Source: Desulfuromonas thiophila (GTDB taxonomy: Bacteria > Desulfobacterota > Desulfuromonadia > Desulfuromonadales > Desulfuromonadaceae). Taken from it: DNA of 64,000 nt. The stretch's first letter is position 1. Each line of letters opens with the position of its first letter. The stretch lies in NCBI RefSeq assembly GCF_900101955.1, contig NZ_FNAQ01000003.1:124001-188000 (forward strand). The letters are read 5' to 3'. The notes beneath the pieces are model-generated. The model was not told where the DNA came from and did no database searches. It was given only the letters and a program-made list of their open reading frames with translations. The position numbers and the translations under genes were made by a program. This document shows positions 53,653 to 60,706 of the stretch, in pieces.

Positions 53653-55176
53653 ATGTTTGAGGCCGTTGAATTGGGGCACCGTATTGGCGCCGGGCGTTAC
53701 GCCCGCGAGTTGCCGCCCCTGCGGGCGGATCTGATCGCGGCCCAGCTGCAACTGATACGGACGCGGCCCTTTTCCGTGGTCATCATCCTGGCCGGCATGG
53801 ATGGCGCCGGCAAGGGCGACAGTGTCAATGTGCTGAATGAATGGCTCGATCCGCGTCATGTCCAGACCTATGCCCCGGCCGAGAGCCTGGCCCGTGATGG
53901 CGACCGGCCGCCCATGTGGCGTTATTGGGGGGCTTTGCCGGCCAAGGGCGAGATTGCCATCTTCTTTGACGATCTTTACAGCGGGCCGATCCGGCAGCGG
54001 GTCTATGGCCACGTCGGCAACTCCGAGCTTGACCAGGCCCTGGAACGCAACCTGCGATTCGAGAAGATGCTGGTGGCCGAAGGGGTGCTGGTGCTGAAAA
54101 TCTGGCTGCATCTGTCACGCAAGGACCAGAAAAAACGGTTTTGCCAGCTGGAACAGGCGGCGGCGACCCGCTGGCGCGTTACGGCCGAAGACTGGCATAA
54201 TCATGAGCATTATCAGGACTTTCACCGGATAGCGGAGCGGGCCCTGCGTCAGACCAGTACGGCCGAGGCCCCCTGGACACTGATTGAGGGCAGTGACCGC
54301 CATTATCGCGAACTGACTCTGGGCCAGACGCTGTTGCAGGCCTTGCGTCAGCGACTGGAGGCAGGGGAGGCTCGCCACGTCGTCAATGTGACCGTGCCGC
54401 CCCGCTTGCCGCGCCTGGACGACCGCAATCTGTTGCGCGCCCTTGACCTCGGTCGTGATCTGGCAAAGGCCGATTACGATCGTCAGTTGGCACACTGGCA
54501 GGGCCGTCTCAGTCGTCTGAGCCGCAAAAAAGGCTTCGCCAGGCTGTCGCTGGTGGTGGTGTTCGAGGGCAACGACGCGGCAGGCAAGGGGGGTGCCATC
54601 CGCCGGGTTACCCGTGCCCTTGATGCCCGCCGTTACCGGGTTGTCCCTGTCGGCGCGCCCACCGATGAAGAGGCCGCGCGGCCCTATCTGTGGCGGTTCT
54701 GGCGTCAGCTGCCGACGCGCGGCCGGCTGGTTCTGTTTGACCGGTCCTGGTATGGCCGGGTGCTGGTGGAGCGGGTAGAGGGGCTCTGTGAGCCGGTCGA
54801 CTGGCTGCGGGCCTATGGCGAGATCAATGATTTCGAGGAACAGCTGGTGCGCCACCAGTGCCTGGTGGTCAAGTTCTGGCTGGCCATCGATGCCGACGAA
54901 CAGCTGCGCCGTTTTCGCCAACGTGAGGCCGTGCCCTTCAAACAGTTCAAGATCACGGCCGAGGACTGGCGCAACCGGGACAGGTGGCCTCTTTATGAAG
55001 AGGCCGTCTGCGACATGGTTGAGCGTACCAGCAGCGACATCGCGCCCTGGGTGCTGGTCGAGGCCAACAGCAAGCGCTACGCCCGCATCAAGATCCTCAA
55101 GACGCTGTGCCAGCGTATCGCCGCAGCTCTGCGCCAGCAACGCACGCCTGAGGCGCCGGCCCGATGGTCCAGCTGA
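53653..55176 (+). CDS. pap: Polyphosphate:AMP phosphotransferase (two-domain PPK2)
   Basis: This encodes 507 residues with two tandem PPK2 domains. The first (about 10-245) has Walker A GMDGAGKGDS but a degenerate lid (FFDDLYSGPIRQRVYG instead of FDRSWYNR). The second (about 270-490) has GNDAAGKGG and the full FDRSWYGRVLVERVEG lid, so it is the active one. This is the class II PPK2 (PAP) plan: ADP is made from AMP and polyphosphate. The ATG at 53653 follows GAGGGAGGA; the earlier in-frame start at 53629 has no site. The gene is monocistronic. Confidence 0.92.
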   Translation: MFEAVELGHRIGAGRYARELPPLRADLIAAQLQLIRTRPFSVVIILAGMDGAGKGDSVNVLNEWLDPRHVQTYAPAESLARDGDRPPMWRYWGALPAKGEIAIFFDDLYSGPIRQRVYGHVGNSELDQALERNLRFEKMLVAEGVLVLKIWLHLSRKDQKKRFCQLEQAAATRWRVTAEDWHNHEHYQDFHRIAERALRQTSTAEAPWTLIEGSDRHYRELTLGQTLLQALRQRLEAGEARHVVNVTVPPRLPRLDDRNLLRALDLGRDLAKADYDRQLAHWQGRLSRLSRKKGFARLSLVVVFEGNDAAGKGGAIRRVTRALDARRYRVVPVGAPTDEEAARPYLWRFWRQLPTRGRLVLFDRSWYGRVLVERVEGLCEPVDWLRAYGEINDFEEQLVRHQCLVVKFWLAIDADEQLRRFRQREAVPFKQFKITAEDWRNRDRWPLYEEAVCDMVERTSSDIAPWVLVEANSKRYARIKILKTLCQRIAAALRQQRTPEAPARWSS

Positions 55177-55205
55177 TTGCCTGTTGCCGGAGAAACCGGA
55201 CCGGG

Positions 55206-55391
55206 TCAGTCGCGCTCACGGTGGTTTTTGTCCCGCAGCTGGCGCGCGGCGCGTTTTTTCGCCGCCTTTTTGCCCAGTTTGTCCGGTTTGCACAGATGGC
55301 CGGCTTTTTTCGACACGGCATCACAGCGCTCGCAGCAAAAACGGCCTTCCTTGCTTTTGTGCTCTGAATGTCCCTTCAGACAGCCTCCCAT
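55206..55391 (-). CDS. Small Cys-rich, zinc-ribbon-like basic protein
   Basis: This encodes 61 residues. Two pairs of cysteines with spacing typical of a treble-clef or zinc ribbon are visible: FCCERC (19-24) and HLC (32-34) plus Cys 4, followed by a basic tail (KLGKKAAKKRAARQLRDKN). An AGGAGACGGG ribosome site lies just before the ATG, strong support for a real gene. I do not recognise the family by name, though GHLCKP-type peptides occur in Geobacter relatives. The tail suggests RNA or DNA binding. It is transcribed toward the pap gene. Confidence 0.65.
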   Translation of the reverse strand: MGGCLKGHSEHKSKEGRFCCERCDAVSKKAGHLCKPDKLGKKAAKKRAARQLRDKNHRERD

Positions 55392-55456
55392 GGCCCGTCT
55401 CCTTTCCTCCCGCTACAGCGGTCCGGCGGCTTTGTCGCGGGTCGACAATTTCCCGC

Positions 55457-55485
55457 TTGACAGCCGCCGGCCAAATCGCTATTAG
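55457..55485 (+). promoter_or_regulatory. Promoter of the DtxR-family regulator
   Basis: A perfect TTGACA (55457-55462), a 17-base spacer and TATTAG (55480-55485). The expected start site falls within the operator candidate that follows. Confidence 0.75.
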
Positions 55486-55515
55486 TTTGCCCGAAAGAAG
55501 TTAGATAGGCAAAAC
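55486..55515 (+). promoter_or_regulatory. Candidate operator 1 of the DtxR-family regulator
   Basis: TTTGCCCGAAAGAAGTTAGA and the following TAGGCAAAAC form an imperfect inverted repeat (TTTGCC and GGCAAA arms). The second half, GTTAGATAGGCAAAAC, recurs nearly unchanged at 56075-56090. It covers the predicted transcription start, fitting autorepression. Confidence 0.55.
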
Positions 55516-55550
55516 ATTCTTTGCGCCTGTCGGCTGTTGAAGGGAAATGC

Positions 55551-56057
55551 GTGGTGACTGCCAGCAATCTGCCAGACGAAGACAAGCCCCTCACTGCGGT
55601 GATGGAAGACTACCTGGAGACCATCTTTGATCTCAGTCGCGAGAAGGGCGCTGTGCGCGTGCGTGACATTGCTCGCCGGCTGGCCGTCAAGATGCCCAGC
55701 GTGTCGAGCATGCTCAAAACCCTGGGCGAACGGGGTCTGGTGCATTACGAAAAGTACGAGCATGTGCAATTGACCCGCGCCGGTGCCGCTGTCGGCCGCG
55801 AGATGCGCCGGCGCCATGAGGCTGTGCGTCGCTTCCTGGTGCAGGTGCTGCAGGTTGAAGCGGTTACCGCCGACGAGGAGGCCTGTCGGGTTGAGCATGC
55901 CCTGAGCAGTGACACCCTGAACCGTCTGATTGATTTCATGGCCTTCATCGAGACCTGCCCGCGGACTGGCGCCGACTGGCTGGAGCAGTTTGAGCAGTAT
56001 CGTCAGCAGGGCAAGCCGGCCCATTGTCCCGTGGGGCGTCCGGTGCAGAAGCACTGA
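55551..56057 (+). CDS. DtxR/MntR-family metal-dependent regulator
   Basis: With the GTG at 55551 (GAAGGGA site) it encodes 168 residues. The N-terminal winged helix (MEDYLETIFDLSREKGAVRVRDIARRLAVKMPSVSSMLKTLGERGLVHYEKYEHVQLT) is classic DtxR, and the dimerisation/metal region follows (RRRHEAVRRFLVQVL, EACRVEHALSSDTLNRLIDFM) with the His, Cys and Glu expected at the primary metal site. No SH3-like third domain is present, as in the short MntR/IdeR-type members. It stands just before the feo genes and is therefore likely an iron (or manganese) repressor. Two similar sequence blocks (55486-55515 and 56063-56090) are its probable operators. Confidence 0.9.
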   Translation: MVTASNLPDEDKPLTAVMEDYLETIFDLSREKGAVRVRDIARRLAVKMPSVSSMLKTLGERGLVHYEKYEHVQLTRAGAAVGREMRRRHEAVRRFLVQVLQVEAVTADEEACRVEHALSSDTLNRLIDFMAFIETCPRTGADWLEQFEQYRQQGKPAHCPVGRPVQKH

Positions 56058-56062
56058 TTTTT

Positions 56063-56090
56063 TTTGCCGAAAAAGTTAGACAGATAAAAC
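56063..56090 (+). promoter_or_regulatory. Candidate operator 2 of the DtxR-family regulator
   Basis: TTTGCCGAAAAAGTTAGACA and the following GATAAAAC align with operator 1 after a two-base gap; the shared core is GTTAGAYAGRYAAAAC. It lies between the regulator stop and the ribosome site of the next gene. Confidence 0.5.
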
Positions 56091-56112
56091 AAAAAAAGGA
56101 GAGACGAATCCC

Positions 56113-56415
56113 ATGGCGCAGGAGCAGGAGAATCTGCTGGCCTTGCTGGACGCCAGTGCCCGGCGCTTGCAGCAGGGCATTGAACACCACTGTCAACTGA
56201 CGGCCAGGTTGCAGGTGGTACCGCAACCCCCGGCCGCTGCTGCCGAATCGGCCGCCGACGTGGCAGCGGGTTCTGTCCGTGGTCGCGAGCAACTTCTGGA
56301 GCAGGCGGTATACGAGGCGATTGAGGTGCTGGAACAGAGCCGCCGGGCCTTCAAGTCGCGCCAGCTCGAACAGCTGCGCAAGAAGCTGACGCAGGTGCTG
56401 TTGCAGCGCAACTAG
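56113..56415 (+). CDS. Hypothetical helical protein in the iron island
   Basis: This encodes 100 residues, all helical with many Gln, Leu, Ala and Arg; the C-terminal half (LEQAVYEAIEVLEQSRRAFKSRQLEQLRKKLTQVL) forms a likely coiled coil. No Cys or His-rich metal site. An AAAAAGGAGAGA site precedes the ATG and the second operator candidate lies just upstream, so it is probably co-regulated with the regulator. It may be an FeoC-like or regulatory accessory, but nothing in the sequence proves it. Confidence 0.65.
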   Translation: MAQEQENLLALLDASARRLQQGIEHHCQLTARLQVVPQPPAAAAESAADVAAGSVRGREQLLEQAVYEAIEVLEQSRRAFKSRQLEQLRKKLTQVLLQRN

Positions 56416-56637
56416 CAGATTACAGCAAAGATTTCTTAAGCTTTTCATGCTGTCAACACCGGCTGTGGCCGGTGTTGCAACAGGTCGAGGGAACGGTCTT
56501 ACGGCCCCGTGCCGCCCGGCGGTGACGGTGGAAGTGAAGGCGCATCGCGGCCGCACACAGGTGCGGGGCTGTGATGCGCCTTTTTTGTGGCGGCAAGGAC
56601 CGCCGGTGCGGAGCAATGCGCTCCACGGAGGAAGCCA
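56416..56637 (+). promoter_or_regulatory. Structured leader of feoAB with two hairpins and a terminator-like stem
   Basis: A perfect 10-pair hairpin lies at 56454-56477 (CAACACCGGC, loop TGTG). A second at 56537-56586 pairs AAGGCGCATC with GATGCGCCTT and is followed by TTTTTT, the form of an intrinsic terminator 50 bases before feoA. It may end the upstream gene, or act as a transcription attenuator or small-RNA end. It does not match a riboswitch consensus that I can name. Confidence 0.5.
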
Positions 56638-56874
56638 GTGAAAAAATCTGTGACTCTCGATCAGATCGCACCCGGCGGCAGCTGCCGCATTGTCCGGCTG
56701 GTGGCCGGTGATCTGCTGGGCCAGCGGCTGCTGGATCTGGGCGCCTGCCCCGGCATGGCTCTGCGGGTGGTGCGAAATGCGCCACTGAAGGACCCGATGG
56801 AGGTTGAGCTCGATGGCTGCTTTGTCAGCCTGCGGCGGGCCGAAGCCCGGCTGGTGGAGGTCGAAAACGCATGA
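56638..56874 (+). CDS. feoA: Ferrous iron transport protein A
   Basis: With the GTG at 56638 (ACGGAGGAAG site) it encodes 78 residues of the SH3-like FeoA family: SVTLDQIAPGGSCRIVRLVAGDLLGQRLLDLGACPGMALRVVRNAPLKDPMEVELDGCFVSLRRAEARLVEV. It assists FeoB in Fe2+ uptake at the inner membrane. Its stop overlaps the feoB start by 4 bases. Confidence 0.94.
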   Translation: MKKSVTLDQIAPGGSCRIVRLVAGDLLGQRLLDLGACPGMALRVVRNAPLKDPMEVELDGCFVSLRRAEARLVEVENA

Positions 56875-59339
56875 ACGCGGCACTTATTGCCCTGGCCGGC
56901 CAACCCAATTGTGGCAAGTCGACCCTGTTCAATCTGCTGACCGGAGCCCGTCAGCATGTTGCCAACTATCCCGGGGTCACTGTCGACAAGATGACCGGCT
57001 GGCTGCGTTTGGGGGGAGAAACCCTTGAGGTGGTTGATCTGCCCGGAACCTATAGCCTGAGCGCCTTTTCGGCCGAGGAGCGGGTCAGCCGTGATTTCGT
57101 TCTGCAGCAGCGGCCGCAGGTGCTGGTCAATGTCATTGATGCCAGCAATCTGCGTCGCAGCCTTTATCTGACGTTGCAGCTGCTGGAGGTAACGCCGGCG
57201 TTGTTGGTCAATCTGAACATGATGGATGTCGCCCAACAACGCGGCATAGCACCCGATCCGCAACGCTTGAGTCAGCTGCTCGGAGTGCCGGTGGTGACCA
57301 GCTCCTGGCGCAGTGGCCGTGGCAAGGCCGAGCTGTTGCAGGCGGTGCAAGGCCTGATGGGGCAAGACCCGCCGTTGCGCACACGACCGGTGGATTACGG
57401 CCCGCTGGAGGGGGTGATCGCGGAACTGCTGCCGGCACTTGCGCTGTTGCCGCAAGCCGCTAGCGAGGGTTCCTCTGCGGCGTTGCACCGCTATCTGGCG
57501 TTGAAATTGCTGGAGGCTGATGAGCCCGTGGCGCGTCAGTTGGGCGCCACGCCGGCAGGTGCCGCGCTGGTGGCCCAGGCCCGGCAGCTGGCGGTTGCTT
57601 TCGAAACCGCTCAGGGCTGTTCCGTCGGCGAGCATCTGGCGCACTGCCGCTACCAGCGGGCGCAGCAGCTGGTCGATCTGTGCCAGCTGCGCCGGCCGGC
57701 ACAGCGCTGCCTGTCCGACCGTGTCGATGACTTGGTTTGCCATCGTCTGATGGGGCCGCTGCTGCTGGTGGCCGTGATCTGGCTGCTGTACTACCTCTCC
57801 ATTGTTCAGGGTTATCGACTGACCCAGTACACCTGGCCACTACTGGCCGGCTTGCGCAGCGTTATTGAGGGCCTCTTGCCGGCTCCTGGCTTCGTTGAGG
57901 TGCCGCTGACCCGCGCCTTCGTGCTCTGGTTCGTCGACAGCGTCAACGCCCTGCTCAACTACATTCCGGTGTTTTTCATTCTGTTCGGCCTGATCGCGCT
58001 GCTGGAAGACAGCGGCTACATGCCGCGCATGGCCTTCATCATGGACCGGCTGCTGCACCGATTCGGCCTGCATGGCCAATCCACACTGCCGCTGGTGCTT
58101 GGCGGCGTCTACGTGGGCGGCTGCGCTGTGCCGGCGGTGATGTCGTGCAAGGGCATTCCCGATGAACGGGCCCGTCTGGCCACCATTCTGACCATTCCGC
58201 TGCTCAACTGCCTGGCCAAGGTGCCGCTCTATGTGCTGTTGATCAACATCTATTTTGCCGCCCACAAAGGGGTGGCCATGTTCTTCATTGCCACCATCAG
58301 CTTTCTGCTGGTGCTGCCGATTGCCAAGCTGCTCAGTCTGACGGTACTGCGCCATAAGCCGGCAGCGCCCTTTGTCATGGAGATGCCGCCCTACCATTTG
58401 CCGACCCTGCGGGCGGTGCTGGGCCGGGCACTGGAGCGGGTCTGGTTGTTCGTGCGCAAGATTACCACCATTGTTGCAGCCGTGGCGGTGGTGCTGTTTG
58501 TGCTGTTGCAGTTCCCCGCTTTGGCGCCGGAGCGTCACCAGCACTACCAGAGCCGTCAGCAGCAGATGGAAAAGCGGTTTTACCGTGCGCTGACCGGCAC
58601 GCCCTACGCCGCGGCCGTGCAGGAGCCGGGCAAAACCCTGGAGTTGGTGCTGCTGGCCGAAGGCTATGCCGCTGACCGTCTGCGGATGGGGGATGCCACC
58701 GCCGTGGCCGCTCTCAATGCGGCACTGCGCCAGCAGCAGCCCGTGCTGTTCGATTTGTTGCAGCCGGAAAATGCAGCAGCCAAAAAGGCCGCCCGTGCGT
58801 TGAAAAAACTGCTGAAGGAACGCAAGGCTCTGTTGCGCGATCTGCGGGCCGAACAGATCAACAACAGTCTGCTGGGCCAGTTGGGCCAGGCTCTGGAACC
58901 GCTCACCGCCGCCGCTGGTTTCAACTGGCGCGTCAATGTCGCCCTGTTGAGTGCCTTTGCCGCCAAGGAAAGCAGTGTCGCTACCCTTGGGGCGCTCTAC
59001 CTGCCGCAGGAAGACAACGAAACCCTGGAACAGCGCATGGCGCAGGGGGAGGAAGGGTTTACCGCCCTGCATGCTCTGGCGTTGATGCTGTTCATGGTGC
59101 TCTATCCGCCCTGCCTGGCCACGGCCATGGCGGTGAAACTGCAGACCGGCAGCCTGGGCTGGATGCTGTTTTCCCTGGGCTATCCGATGGTGCTGGGTCT
59201 GCTGGTGGCCTCGCTGGTGTTCACCGGTGGCAGTCTGCTGGGGTTGACGGGCCTGCAGGCCATGATTGCCTTTTATCTGCTGGCGCTGCTGATCACCACG
59301 GTGGTCGGCCTGATTGGCAGATCTTCTCTGTCCTCTTAA
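56871..59339 (+). CDS. feoB: Ferrous iron transport GTPase/permease FeoB
   Basis: This encodes 822 residues. The N-terminal G domain has G1 GQPNCGKST (10-18), G2 Thr in YPGVTVDKMTG, G3 DLPGTYSL and a G4-type NLNMMD. Two Gate motifs occur in the membrane part (PLVLGGVYVGGCAVPAVMSCKGI with a Cys pair). It drives Fe2+ import. Between the two gates there is a long soluble insert (about residues 555-665, EKRFYRALTG... to ...KKLLKERKALLRDLRAEQ) that shorter FeoB proteins lack; similar inserts occur in delta-proteobacterial FeoB. It is followed after 15 bases by two exported genes. Confidence 0.95.
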   Translation: MNAALIALAGQPNCGKSTLFNLLTGARQHVANYPGVTVDKMTGWLRLGGETLEVVDLPGTYSLSAFSAEERVSRDFVLQQRPQVLVNVIDASNLRRSLYLTLQLLEVTPALLVNLNMMDVAQQRGIAPDPQRLSQLLGVPVVTSSWRSGRGKAELLQAVQGLMGQDPPLRTRPVDYGPLEGVIAELLPALALLPQAASEGSSAALHRYLALKLLEADEPVARQLGATPAGAALVAQARQLAVAFETAQGCSVGEHLAHCRYQRAQQLVDLCQLRRPAQRCLSDRVDDLVCHRLMGPLLLVAVIWLLYYLSIVQGYRLTQYTWPLLAGLRSVIEGLLPAPGFVEVPLTRAFVLWFVDSVNALLNYIPVFFILFGLIALLEDSGYMPRMAFIMDRLLHRFGLHGQSTLPLVLGGVYVGGCAVPAVMSCKGIPDERARLATILTIPLLNCLAKVPLYVLLINIYFAAHKGVAMFFIATISFLLVLPIAKLLSLTVLRHKPAAPFVMEMPPYHLPTLRAVLGRALERVWLFVRKITTIVAAVAVVLFVLLQFPALAPERHQHYQSRQQQMEKRFYRALTGTPYAAAVQEPGKTLELVLLAEGYAADRLRMGDATAVAALNAALRQQQPVLFDLLQPENAAAKKAARALKKLLKERKALLRDLRAEQINNSLLGQLGQALEPLTAAAGFNWRVNVALLSAFAAKESSVATLGALYLPQEDNETLEQRMAQGEEGFTALHALALMLFMVLYPPCLATAMAVKLQTGSLGWMLFSLGYPMVLGLLVASLVFTGGSLLGLTGLQAMIAFYLLALLITTVVGLIGRSSLSS

Positions 59340-59354
59340 CGCAAGGAGAATCTC

Positions 59355-59675
59355 ATGACCGTAAAAACCCTTTCCCTTCTGGCCGTGCTTCTGCTGGCGC
59401 TGACGGCCGCTACGGCTCTGGCCCATACGCCGCTGTGTTCCTGCTACGACAATGGTGATGGCACCATCACCTGCGAGGGCGGTTTTTCCGATGGCTCGTC
59501 GGCTTCAGGGGTGGCGGTTCGGGTCGAGGCCAGCGATGGCACGGTGCTGAAAGCCGGCCGCATGGATGCCGACAGTGAATTCCAGTTCGACAAGCCTGAC
59601 AGCAGCTACCGGGTGCTGTTTGATGCCGGCCCCGGCCATGTCATCAGCATCGACGGCAGCAGTATTGTTGAATAA
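59355..59675 (+). CDS. Exported protein, DUF4198/CarboxypepD-like fragment, iron island
   Basis: This encodes 106 residues with a signal peptide (MTVKTLSLLAVLLLALTAATALA). The mature protein begins AHTPLCSCYDNGDGTITCEGGF, with a His-Thr-Pro start and three Cys, then an immunoglobulin-like beta fold (SGVAVRVEASDGTVLKAGRMDADSEFQF). The N-terminal His and Cys may bind metal. An AAGGAGAATCTC site precedes the ATG, identical in spacing to its neighbour, and both share the start MTVK, suggesting an old duplication of the signal region. Likely periplasmic partner of FeoB; function inferred only from context. Confidence 0.75.
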   Translation: MTVKTLSLLAVLLLALTAATALAHTPLCSCYDNGDGTITCEGGFSDGSSASGVAVRVEASDGTVLKAGRMDADSEFQFDKPDSSYRVLFDAGPGHVISIDGSSIVE

Positions 59676-59717
59676 GGCCAGTTCCCGTTCGCTCATCCCC
59701 CTTCAAGGAGAATCCGC

Positions 59718-60521
59718 ATGACCGTAAAACCATTGTTCTGCAGCCTGAGTCTGGCCCTGCTGCTGTCGGCGACTTCAGCGCTGGCCCATTTCCAGATGAT
59801 CTACACCCCCGAATCGGCCCTGCCGCAGGCGCAGGAGATCCCGCTCAAACTGGTCTTCACCCACCCGTTTGAGGCCGGTCACACCATGGACATGGGCGTG
59901 CCGGAGGCCTTCTTTGTCGTGCGCAAGGGCAAGAAAACCGATCTGCTGCCCCAGCTTGAGCCGATGACCTGGCGCAGCCTGACCAACAGCGGCAAGGCCT
60001 ATCAGGCCCAGGTCAAGCTGCGGGGCATGGGTGATAATGTTTTCTGCCTGGTGCCGGCGCCCTATCTGGAGCAGGAAGAAGATTGCTACATCCAGCAAAT
60101 CACCAAGCTGATGGTCAACACGGGCGGCTTCCCGACCGACTGGGACGCGCCGGTTGGTCTGCCCGCCGAGATCGTCGCCCTCGATAAACCCTATGGTCTG
60201 TGGACCGGCAACCTGTTTCGCGGTCAGGTGCTACGCAATGGTCAGCCGGTGCCCCATGCCGAGATCGAGGTGGAATATCTCAATCATCAGCCGCAGTTGA
60301 GCGACAATGCCTTTGCCGCAGCGGCGGCGGTGGCGGCGCCGCAGGACGCCTTTGTCACCCAGACCATCCGTGCCAACGTCAACGGCGAATTCAGCTATGG
60401 CATTCCCCGCGCCGGCTGGTGGGGCTTCTGCGCCCTGGGCGTTGGATCGCAGACCGAACACAACGGCAAGGATTTGTCACAGGATGCCGTGATCTGGGTG
60501 CAGGCCCGCGACATGCGCTGA
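59718..60521 (+). CDS. Periplasmic DUF4198-family metal-uptake accessory protein
   Basis: This encodes 267 residues with a signal peptide ending SATSALA. The mature N-terminus is HFQMIYTPES, a His at the tip as in DUF4198 / NikK-type periplasmic proteins that hand metal to a transporter. Residues about 45-170 form the first beta domain and 170-262 a second (VLRNGQPVPHAEIEVEYLN, NGEFSYGIPRAGWWGFCALGVG). It sits between FeoB and a FeoB-associated peptide, so it probably delivers Fe2+ in the periplasm. Its TGA overlaps the next ATG. Confidence 0.82.
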   Translation: MTVKPLFCSLSLALLLSATSALAHFQMIYTPESALPQAQEIPLKLVFTHPFEAGHTMDMGVPEAFFVVRKGKKTDLLPQLEPMTWRSLTNSGKAYQAQVKLRGMGDNVFCLVPAPYLEQEEDCYIQQITKLMVNTGGFPTDWDAPVGLPAEIVALDKPYGLWTGNLFRGQVLRNGQPVPHAEIEVEYLNHQPQLSDNAFAAAAAVAAPQDAFVTQTIRANVNGEFSYGIPRAGWWGFCALGVGSQTEHNGKDLSQDAVIWVQARDMR

Positions 60522-60703
60522 TGCTGGTGACCCTGATGGAATACGGGTTTGTGGCGCTGGCGCTGGCCGTTGCAATAATTTATCTTTACCGCTATTTGTC
60601 CCGGCAGCTGCGCCCGGGCGGTTGCACTGACGGTCGTTCCAGCCGTTGCGGTTGTTGTGCCGCGGCCAAAGACTGCGGCCATTCGAACATCAAGGAGGCT
60701 TGA
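60521..60703 (+). CDS. FeoB-associated Cys-rich membrane peptide
   Basis: This encodes 60 residues: one transmembrane helix (about 6-27, MEYGFVALALAVAIIYLYRYL) and a cytoplasmic tail with Cys 35, 43, 45, 46 and 52 (GGCTDGRSSRCGCCAAAKDCGH). It matches the FeoB-associated Cys-rich family often encoded beside feoB. The clustered Cys could bind iron or a cluster. The ATG overlaps the upstream stop (TGATG) and the next gene follows after 3 bases. Confidence 0.8.
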   Translation: MLVTLMEYGFVALALAVAIIYLYRYLSRQLRPGGCTDGRSSRCGCCAAAKDCGHSNIKEA

Positions 60704-60706
60704 AAA

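Noticed and set aside
57840-59426. 528-codon frame antisense to feoB
   Set aside because: Gln/His/Gly-rich translation typical of a complement-strand shadow; feoB is certain.
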